A DNA stretch of 12,960 bases from an uncultured Flavobacteriia bacterium. GTDB lineage: Bacteria > Bacteroidota > Bacteroidia > Flavobacteriales > Flavobacteriaceae. The notes beneath the pieces are model-generated. The model ran no database searches and was not told the origin of the DNA. It saw nothing but the letters and a program-made list of their open reading frames with translations. This document shows, in pieces, positions 1 to 5,133 of the stretch. The stretch lies in the NCBI GenBank assembly GCA_946482495.1, contig CAMLRV010000039.1:1-12960 (forward strand), given 5' to 3'. The translations under genes were made by a program, and so were the position numbers. Positions within the stretch are counted from its first letter, which is position 1. Every line of letters starts with the position of its first letter.

Positions 1-2
1 TG

Positions 3-671
3 TTTTCAATTGTGAGTCATGATTTACTTTCTTCCATCAATGCTTTAAAAAGCAGTAAAAATAAATTACTACAAAGTTTAGAATCTCAAAATTATGAGCA
101 GTTGGACAGACAATTGCATACTAATTCTTCTATTGTAAATAGCACCTATAATTTATTAGACAACCTTTTAAATTGGGCCATGCTACAAACCAAACAGGCT
201 TTTTTTTATCAAGAATTTCATTCATTATCCACAATTACTGAGCAAGTTGTATACAATTATACTCCAATAATGATGGATAAACAAATTCTGTTTAAAAAAA
301 TAATTCCCAATGATATTCTGGTTTTTGTCGATTTAGATGCGATGAAAATCATACTCAGAAATTTTTTAGATAATGCCATAAAATTTTCAAAAGAAAACGA
401 TTCCATTTCAATTTATGTTAAACTTCAAAATAATAAAATTTGCGATTTAATTATTGAAGATACAGGCTGCGGAATGGCTCAAAGTACTCAAATAGAATTG
501 CTAAAAGAAGGTTTTTCACTTTCAAAAGATTATGATAATAAAAATGTAGGAACCGGTTTAGGAATGCAACTATGTAAATCTCTAATCGCAAAGAATAATG
601 GAAAATTGTCAATTGAAAGTGAATTAAATAAAGGTACAAAAATGATTGTTTCACTCCCCTTTAAAATATAA
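3..671 (+). CDS. Sensor histidine kinase, C-terminal part (5' truncated by window edge)
   Basis: The reading frame is open to the first base of the window. The residues before the GTG at 12 (FSIV) belong to the H-box, so the gene starts upstream and the GTG is not the start. Visible parts in order: a HisKA helix with the phospho-acceptor His in VSHDLL (codon at 18-20), a dimerisation helix ending in LLDNLLNWA, then a HATPase_c domain with N-box (RNFLDNAIKFS), G1 box (EDTGCGM) and G2 box (GTGLGM). All ATP-binding motifs look intact. The H-box reads HDLLSSI rather than the common HDLRSPL, so the usual proline is lost. The LLNWA-type helix is common in flavobacterial TPR-containing kinases (family knowledge), but the sensing region is outside the window. 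The response regulator starts 2 bp after the stop, so the two are almost certainly co-transcribed partners. Confidence 0.93.
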   Translation, partial: FSIVSHDLLSSINALKSSKNKLLQSLESQNYEQLDRQLHTNSSIVNSTYNLLDNLLNWAMLQTKQAFFYQEFHSLSTITEQVVYNYTPIMMDKQILFKKIIPNDILVFVDLDAMKIILRNFLDNAIKFSKENDSISIYVKLQNNKICDLIIEDTGCGMAQSTQIELLKEGFSLSKDYDNKNVGTGLGMQLCKSLIAKNNGKLSIESELNKGTKMIVSLPFKI

Positions 672-673
672 TT

Positions 674-1417
674 ATGGAAAGTATCAATGTTTTAATAATT
701 GAAGATACAGCATCAGAAAGTGATGAATTAAAAAATGTACTTATTAAGAATAATTATAATGTTGTTGGTATTGCAACTACTTTGAGTGAAGCATTAGCAC
801 AATTTTATACTAAACCAGTTGATATAGTAATCATTGATGTTTTTTTAAATGGAAAACCAGATGGAATAACTTTTGCAGAAACCTTAACAACTACACCCGA
901 TGCATTAAAACCTTTTGTATTCTTAACGTTTTCAAAAGATAGACAAATTTTTGAAAGAGCTAAACTTACCCAACCGTTTAGTTTTTTGATGAAGCCTTTT
1001 AATGAATTGGAAGTTTTATATGCTATTGAAATGGCAGTTGAAAAATTTTATTACGAACCCAGTAATCCAATTATAGATCAAAATCTACCTGTAAAAGATG
1101 ATTTCTTATTTGTAAAAAAGAAAAATTCATTAAAGAAAATATTTTTGAAAGAGATTGTATATGTAGAAGTGGAAGAAAGATATTGTAATATTATTACCGA
1201 TGAAGATAAATTTATAATTCAAATTTCATTAACTAAAATTCTAAAAATTCTAGAAAATTTTCAATTCACTAGAACCCACAGAAATTATATTATAAATACA
1301 GAAAAAATTAATGAGATTGTATTGTCTGACAATCTTGTACTTTTAAAAGGAAACCATAAAATTGTGTTGAGTGATAAGTATAAAGATTTTATCAACCAAT
1401 TCCACATCCTAAAATAA
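674..1417 (+). CDS. LytTR-family response regulator (REC + LytTR DNA-binding domain)
   Basis: The 247-aa protein has an N-terminal receiver domain (about 1-125) and a C-terminal LytTR domain (about 143-245). Receiver residues are complete: acidic pair E10/D11, phospho-acceptor D55 in IIDVFLNG, T85 and K107 in MKPF. The LytTR domain shows the typical YVEVEERYCNI strand, SLTKILKIL helix and FTRTHRNYIIN motif. Known members bind as dimers to two direct repeats about two helical turns apart. The gene lies 2 bp after the kinase gene and is closed by a terminator at 1440-1467. A 21-bp-spaced direct repeat (1489-1517) sits just downstream, ahead of the DUF2589/lysozyme genes, so I infer that this regulator controls that cluster. 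The domain call is secure; the target is inference. Confidence 0.95.
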   Translation: MESINVLIIEDTASESDELKNVLIKNNYNVVGIATTLSEALAQFYTKPVDIVIIDVFLNGKPDGITFAETLTTTPDALKPFVFLTFSKDRQIFERAKLTQPFSFLMKPFNELEVLYAIEMAVEKFYYEPSNPIIDQNLPVKDDFLFVKKKNSLKKIFLKEIVYVEVEERYCNIITDEDKFIIQISLTKILKILENFQFTRTHRNYIINTEKINEIVLSDNLVLLKGNHKIVLSDKYKDFINQFHILK

Positions 1418-1439
1418 ACGTAAATTTTACTTCATTCTT

Positions 1440-1467
1440 AAATCTCCTTTTCCGGGAGATTTTTTTT
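1440..1467 (+). terminator. Rho-independent terminator after the two-component genes
   Basis: AAATCTCC (1440-1447) pairs with GGAGATTT (1455-1462) across a 7-nt loop. The T run from the stem's last bases continues to 1467. It lies 22 bp after the response regulator stop, and it separates the regulator from the downstream cluster, which must therefore have its own promoter. Confidence 0.88.
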
Positions 1468-1488
1468 GTGCTTCATTTTTAATGTTTC

Positions 1489-1517
1489 ATGACATTGATT
1501 CTTGTTCTTATGACATT
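1489..1517 (+). promoter_or_regulatory. Candidate LytTR binding site: two direct repeats, 21-bp period
   Basis: ATGACATT occurs at 1489-1496 and again, identical, at 1510-1517. The start-to-start distance is 21 bp, two turns of B-DNA. LytTR regulators characteristically bind two direct repeats of about 9 bp separated by about 12-13 bp, so the geometry fits. The site sits between the LytTR gene and the cluster that follows. The core does not closely match the published Firmicutes consensus; function is inferred from geometry and position. Confidence 0.45.
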
Positions 1518-1697
1518 TTTCATTTTTTGAATGCTGTACAAATGTAGTTTTACTACTGAAAATTAAATGAAAGCTAGCGTTTATTTATTTCTTTTTAATA
1601 ATGGAATTTAATTTTTAATAACAAACCCACATGTGTTTACATGATATAAAATGCTTTATTAAAAATTCTTTCAAAATTAAAAACTTTAAAATTCAAT

Positions 1698-1744
1698 AAA
1701 AACAGGGAATCCGAAAACTGAAAAGAGTAGGAAAAAAAATTAAT
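1698..1744 (+). repeat. Repeated leader element, copy 1
   Basis: This block starts AAAAACAGGGAA, then has GAAAACTGAA, AGAGTA and an A-rich tail. It recurs at 2245-2292. Aligned by eye, 41 of 47 positions match with one single-base gap. It ends about 9 bp before the start codon of the 161-aa gene. The conserved part is upstream of the coding sequence and the proteins that follow are unrelated, so it looks like a shared regulatory or leader-RNA element rather than a gene duplication. Confidence 0.75.
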
Positions 1745-1753
1745 AATGAAATT

Positions 1754-2239
1754 ATGAGTGTACAAGTTACAAATTCAGACATTGTTCTTCTTGGTCATGG
1801 TAGTTATGCAGGTGGAGCAACTAATGCAAAATTACCGGCAAATATAGATTTGTATATTTTACAACCTGTTGGTTATACTTTGATGACAGATGCAGCAGCA
1901 GCTTTGATTAATCAAACAAAAATTGATCAATTAACATTACATCATGCTAATGGTAGTGGAGATACAAAAATGGATGTGCCAGTTAACATTTATAAAGGAG
2001 GAAGTCTTGCGCCAGATTTAACGTTATACGATCTTGATTCTCTTGCAACTTGGGGAGCAGGTGTTATAGGTACAAAAACGAATGTTGTTACTGTTAATGC
2101 GGCAACATTATTATCGAAATTGTTGGTAACTGACCCTAAAATTGCCGCTGCTATTGGTAAACTTCCTAAAGGACAAAACCTTAAAGTTTATTGGTCAGCA
2201 TGTTTGAGCCAAGTAAGTGGAAACAGCGCTAGTTTATAA
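1754..2239 (+). CDS. Small 'putative adhesin' Stv-like protein with HG and SAC motifs
   Basis: This 161-aa protein has no signal peptide or membrane helix, so it is probably cytoplasmic unless exported by a dedicated route. The N-terminus has a hydrophobic strand followed by GHG (14-16; DIVLLGHGSY). The middle has IYKGGSLAPDLTLYDLDS, and near the end a strand leads into WSAC (147-150; VYWSACLSQ). The arrangement of GHG, a conserved Tyr-Gly/Pro-Leu segment and a C-terminal xAC motif resembles my recollection of the Stv-type 'putative adhesin' domain. The HG and AC motifs, each after a hydrophobic strand, also recall the His/Cys dyad of clan CD (caspase/CHAT) peptidases. The His-Cys distance (H15 to C150) is much longer than in typical caspases, so catalysis is unproven. 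The gene is first in a same-strand cluster, 63 bp ahead of the first DUF2589 gene, and shares a leader repeat with it. Confidence 0.8.
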   Translation: MSVQVTNSDIVLLGHGSYAGGATNAKLPANIDLYILQPVGYTLMTDAAAALINQTKIDQLTLHHANGSGDTKMDVPVNIYKGGSLAPDLTLYDLDSLATWGAGVIGTKTNVVTVNAATLLSKLLVTDPKIAAAIGKLPKGQNLKVYWSACLSQVSGNSASL

Positions 2240-2244
2240 TAGAA

Positions 2245-2292
2245 AAAAACAGGGAAGCTGAAAACTGAATAGAGTAAGCAAAATAAATTAAT
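2245..2292 (+). repeat. Repeated leader element, copy 2
   Basis: This is the second copy of the 1698-1744 element. It starts 6 bp after the stop of the 161-aa gene and ends 10 bp before the start codon of the first DUF2589 gene. Differences from copy 1 are scattered single bases. It fills nearly the whole 63-bp gap. No such copy is visible before the other genes of the cluster. Confidence 0.75.
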
Positions 2293-2302
2293 TTTTTGAA
2301 AA

Positions 2303-2974
2303 ATGGACGATCAATTATTATCGATTGCACAGCAATTTTCAGGATTACCAATTGATTCACTTATTGGAGGGCCGCTAATTGCAACAACTAAAGCTAATGC
2401 AAACATGGCTTTTACTCAAACTCAGTTTTTGTTAGACAATTGTTTCAACAAAGTAGTAACTGGAACTGGAGATTCTGCAACAACAAATTACGCACCAATT
2501 ATGATTCAAATGAATCTAACAAACAACGTAATTACACCAGGAGATCCAACAGCAACTCCTCCAACGGAAACAAAAGTTACGCCTTTTACAACTGTATTTG
2601 ATTTACCTATTTTAACAATCATGCCTTTAAATTCATTAGCAGTAGAAACTGTAGATGTTAATTTTGAGATGCAAGTTCAGTCTAGTTCAGCACAAGATTC
2701 TCAACAAGATTCTAGTAAGGAAACTAAAGCAGATGGAGGATTTGAAGCTAAAGTTGGATGGGGACCTTTTTCAGTTAGTATTCATGGTTCAGCTAGTTAT
2801 GATTCTAAAGAATCATCTTCAACTAGTTCACACTACAAAAAAAGCAATAGTGCAAAATATACTATTGCAGTTCATGCAGGCCAGTTGCCTTTACCACAAG
2901 GAGTATTGACAATTATTGATGCATATAGTAAAAATATATCACCAATACAATTACCTGCAGCTCCAACAAAATAA
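2303..2974 (+). CDS. DUF2589-type protein, long paralogue with Ser/Gln/Lys-rich insert
   Basis: The 223-aa protein has the layout I associate with DUF2589. An N-terminal helix (about 15-48) contains GGPLIATTKANANMAF and ends in LLDNCF. A strand follows (APIMIQMNLTN), then the signature FDLPILTIMPLNSLAVE leading into VDVNFEMQVQ (about 100-127). The C-terminal module has YTIAVHAGQLPLPQG and ends in a helix with YSKNI. Between the last two lies a low-complexity insert of about 65 residues rich in Ser, Gln, Lys and Asp, split by a Gly/Phe-rich segment (VGWGPFSVSIHGS). No signal peptide, membrane helix or catalytic motif is visible. The family has no established function that I know of. The same three conserved blocks recur in the genes at 3066 and 3809, so the cluster holds a three-member paralogue set. 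Confidence 0.85.
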   Translation: MDDQLLSIAQQFSGLPIDSLIGGPLIATTKANANMAFTQTQFLLDNCFNKVVTGTGDSATTNYAPIMIQMNLTNNVITPGDPTATPPTETKVTPFTTVFDLPILTIMPLNSLAVETVDVNFEMQVQSSSAQDSQQDSSKETKADGGFEAKVGWGPFSVSIHGSASYDSKESSSTSSHYKKSNSAKYTIAVHAGQLPLPQGVLTIIDAYSKNISPIQLPAAPTK

Positions 2975-2994
2975 TAACTCTGAAATAGTTATTA
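2972..2994 (+). repeat. 8-bp inverted repeat overlapping a stop codon
   Basis: TAATAACT (2972-2979) is a perfect inverted repeat of AGTTATTA (2987-2994) with a 7-nt loop. The left arm begins with the stop codon of the first DUF2589 gene. There is no T run, so it is not a terminator by itself. It precedes the terminator at 3011-3040 and could protect the mRNA 3' end. Confidence 0.6.
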
Positions 2995-3010
2995 AATGGA
3001 ACAGAATTTT

Positions 3011-3040
3011 ATGTCCAGAGGATACAACTCTGGACATTTT
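3011..3040 (+). terminator. Strong Rho-independent terminator inside the cluster
   Basis: ATGTCCAGAG (3011-3020) pairs perfectly with CTCTGGACAT (3028-3037) over a 7-nt loop, and the T run ends at 3040. It lies only 25 bp before the next start codon (3066), leaving little room for a separate promoter. I infer that it sets a drop in expression within the cluster: the first two genes high, the last four by read-through. Confidence 0.85.
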
Positions 3041-3065
3041 ATCAACCTAAATTAAATACATAGAG

Positions 3066-3602
3066 ATGAATGATAATGAAACTTTTAGTCACCAGGCTAT
3101 TCTAATAGAAAAACTACTTGCAGCACCGCTTGTTGCAGCAACTAGTGCAAATTCTGCAATGGCACAAGAGCAAGCAAAGTTTTTAATGGAAAACTGTTTT
3201 GATTCGGAAAATGGATCGTTTTCTCCAAAAATGATTAATCTAACTGTTAGTAATAAAAAAAGTACTAATAGTGATACAACATCTGAGTTAATAACTTTTC
3301 AATTGCCTTTAATTACTATAATTCCATTTAACTCACTTTGTGTAAAAGATATTTCTGTAAAGTTTGACTTAGAAATTGTTTCACATCATAATACTACAAC
3401 AAATGATGGTCAGAAAAACAATGACAAAACTCAAATGAGAGGAAGTGTATCTTCTTCAAATAATAATACAGAAAACAATAGTAACCAAAGGAGACATCAA
3501 TCTAAAATGGCAGTAGAAATTACTGGAGGTTCTATTCCATTGCCAATTGGTTTAACCACGCTTCTCGACTTATATTCAAAAAATATTCAAATAAAATCTT
3601 AA
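3066..3602 (+). CDS. DUF2589-type protein, middle paralogue with Asn-rich insert
   Basis: The 178-aa protein matches the 223-aa neighbour block by block. The N-terminal helix has AAPLVAATSANSAMA and ends in FLMENCF. The core has FQLPLITIIPFNSLCVK followed by ISVKFDLEIV. The C-terminal block has GGSIPLPIG and LLDLYSKNI. The insert between core and C-terminal block is about 45 residues, rich in Asn, Ser, Thr, Gln and Lys (for example SSSNNNTENNSNQRR), clearly different from the other copy's insert. There is no signal peptide or membrane segment. The gene follows a terminator by 25 bp, and the zinc-ribbon gene starts 5 bp after its stop, so it opens a tightly packed four-gene group. Confidence 0.85.
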   Translation: MNDNETFSHQAILIEKLLAAPLVAATSANSAMAQEQAKFLMENCFDSENGSFSPKMINLTVSNKKSTNSDTTSELITFQLPLITIIPFNSLCVKDISVKFDLEIVSHHNTTTNDGQKNNDKTQMRGSVSSSNNNTENNSNQRRHQSKMAVEITGGSIPLPIGLTTLLDLYSKNIQIKS

Positions 3603-3607
3603 AAGTT

Positions 3608-3805
3608 ATGATGGATAATCTAAAAATACCTTGCCCAACCTGTAAATCTGATATAGTTTATAATGTAGCCGCTCTTATTGGAGGCGCTAGTTTCGAATGT
3701 CAAACGTGTAGTGCGCAAATAAAAATTGCCAGCTCTAGTATTTCAGAAATAAAAACAACTTATGAGAAATTTGTTGAATTGAAAAGTAACATCTCAAAAA
3801 AATAA
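3608..3805 (+). CDS. Small zinc-ribbon protein
   Basis: The 65-aa protein has two CxxC knuckles, CPTC (9-12) and CQTC (31-34), separated by 18 residues. This is the pattern of a single four-cysteine zinc ribbon. The rest is a hydrophobic turn (AALIGGASF) between the knuckles and a charged C-terminal helix (about 45-65). It has no catalytic motif. The start is the first of two adjacent ATGs; the second would remove one residue. The gap is 5 bp to the DUF2589 gene before and 3 bp to the one after, so co-expression and probably a shared complex are likely. A zinc-binding adaptor or nucleic-acid binder is possible; the sequence does not decide. Confidence 0.85.
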   Translation: MMDNLKIPCPTCKSDIVYNVAALIGGASFECQTCSAQIKIASSSISEIKTTYEKFVELKSNISKK

Positions 3806-3808
3806 ATC

Positions 3809-4273
3809 ATGGTAAATTTTAGCAAATTAGTAGAAACAATTAATGAAGCAACAAATATTGCAAATAGTTCATTATTAGAATCTCAAAATGATTTAATGGA
3901 AACCTATTTTGAGAAAAGTGATGGGAGCGATAATTTTCAAGCAAAAATGGTTTCCATAAATTATCCTGTAAAATCTGATGATAATACGATTAAAAATGTT
4001 GCTGTAGATGTTCCTTTATTAACATTAGTTCCCATTTCAACTTCAAGAATTGAGGAGTTAAAATTCACAACTCATTTAGAAGTAGTTCTTGACGATAATG
4101 ATCTTTTAGTGAGCTTTTCAAATGCAGATGAAAACAACAGTCTTTTTGGTAAGAAACAAAAATCTTCACGTGCCAAAATAGAAATTGTGCTAAAACCAAA
4201 TGAAAATCCAGAAGGTTTGAAGAATATTATTGAAGGCTATGAGAAAATTCTGAGAGCACAAATTCCAGGTTAA
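3809..4273 (+). CDS. DUF2589-like protein, short divergent paralogue
   Basis: The 154-aa protein keeps the DUF2589 outline but is the most divergent of the three. The N-terminal helix has NEATNIANSSLLESQ and ends in LMETYF. The core has VDVPLLTLVPISTSRIE followed by FTTHLEVVL. The C-terminal strand KIEIVLK and helix LKNIIEGYEKIL correspond to the last blocks of the other copies. The insert is short here, about 25 residues, and ends in KKQKSSR. No signal peptide, membrane helix or cysteine is present. Assignment rests on the shared block order and on position between a zinc ribbon and the lysozyme. The three copies therefore form a series with long, medium and short inserts at the same place. 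Confidence 0.75.
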   Translation: MVNFSKLVETINEATNIANSSLLESQNDLMETYFEKSDGSDNFQAKMVSINYPVKSDDNTIKNVAVDVPLLTLVPISTSRIEELKFTTHLEVVLDDNDLLVSFSNADENNSLFGKKQKSSRAKIEIVLKPNENPEGLKNIIEGYEKILRAQIPG

Positions 4274-4308
4274 TAAGTTTAAACGGTAATAAAACTAAAA
4301 TAAGAGAT

Positions 4309-5133
4309 ATGAATTTTTTATCTAAATTAATAATTGTTGTAATCATATCAATAATTATAGCAGTAACCTTTTTATCTGTCAAAATATTCGATTTGACAAA
4401 AGATTATGAAATTACTCAAAACAAAGTGGAGAAAATTAATACAGCTTTGAGTCTTATTTCGAACAAAACTCAAACTGAACAATTAAAAATAGTAGATGAG
4501 CCAAGTGTTATTGAAGAAACAGAATGTTTTGGAATTGATGTTTCACATTGGAATGGTGATGTGGTTTCAGAAATTTTACCAAATAGTGATATAAGCTTTA
4601 TCATATGTAAAGCTACACAAGGTGTGAAATTGATTGATTCTGAGTTTAAAAGAAATTGGCAAGCAATCAAGCAAAAAGATAAAATCAGAGGAGCTTACCA
4701 TTTTTATATTTACAATGATGATCCAATTGTACAAGCCAATCATTTTTGTGATGTGGTAAATGATTTAGAAAAAACGGATATTTCTTTAATTTTAGATGTC
4801 GAACAACTTAGTTTGCCTAAAACAGGTGTGAATAAAACAAAGTTAAAAGCGGATGTAATTAAATTTTTGGAACATGTTGAAAAAAGAATTCAAAGAATTC
4901 CAATTTTATATACTGATTATGCTTTTGCCAATCAACACCTTACTGATAGTAAGTTTTCTAAATATCCTTTGTGGTTAGCAGAATATACCAATGCAAAACC
5001 AAAAATTCCTACTGCTTGGAAAAAAACAGGATATATGATTCTTCAAAGATCAGATAATTATAATATCAATTCAACAAAAGAGGATTTTGATGTTTTTCAA
5101 GGAAAAAAAGAAGCGCTTTTTAATAATAACTAG
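4309..5133 (+). CDS. Membrane-anchored GH25 lysozyme (muramidase)
   Basis: GH25 enzymes cleave the beta-1,4 bond between N-acetylmuramic acid and N-acetylglucosamine in peptidoglycan. This 274-aa protein has one N-terminal membrane helix (about 7-27, Ile/Val-rich) with no obvious cleavage site, a predicted helical or coiled linker (about 28-60), and a GH25 domain from about 73. Key residues are visible: D77 in GIDVSHWNG, the KATQG strand (101-105), AYHF (129-132), and the DxE pair D163/E165 in LILDVEQL. D77, D163 and E165 correspond to the acidic residues of the family active site. A single anchor would place the catalytic domain in the periplasm. It is the last gene of the cluster, 35 bp after the short DUF2589 gene. 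Its stop abuts the stop of the convergent M3 peptidase gene. Confidence 0.93.
   Translation: MNFLSKLIIVVIISIIIAVTFLSVKIFDLTKDYEITQNKVEKINTALSLISNKTQTEQLKIVDEPSVIEETECFGIDVSHWNGDVVSEILPNSDISFIICKATQGVKLIDSEFKRNWQAIKQKDKIRGAYHFYIYNDDPIVQANHFCDVVNDLEKTDISLILDVEQLSLPKTGVNKTKLKADVIKFLEHVEKRIQRIPILYTDYAFANQHLTDSKFSKYPLWLAEYTNAKPKIPTAWKKTGYMILQRSDNYNINSTKEDFDVFQGKKEALFNNN

Larger units (their letters stand above)
1468..1753 (+). other. Long intergenic region upstream of the accessory cluster
   Basis: No coding frame is convincing here. The stretch contains a direct repeat pair (1489-1517), an 8-bp palindrome CACATGTG (1628-1635), and the first copy of a repeated leader (1698-1744). I find no canonical TTG-N19-TAnnTTTG promoter. 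The nearest match is TTG at 1527-1529 with TAGTTTTA at 1545-1552, which has a short 15-bp spacer and a wrong last base, so it is weak. An activator-dependent promoter would be consistent with this. Confidence 0.6.

Noticed and set aside
1628..1635. CACATGTG palindrome as an operator
   Set aside because: Only 8 bp are symmetrical and the flanks do not extend the symmetry; too short to claim.
2655..2909. 84-codon frame inside the first DUF2589 gene
   Set aside because: It is the +2 frame of a low-complexity insert with no independent start context or motif.
1754..5133. Prophage or phage lysis module, suggested by the GH25 lysozyme
   Set aside because: No holin, spanin, tail, capsid, integrase or attachment-site repeat is visible, and the lysozyme has its own membrane anchor.
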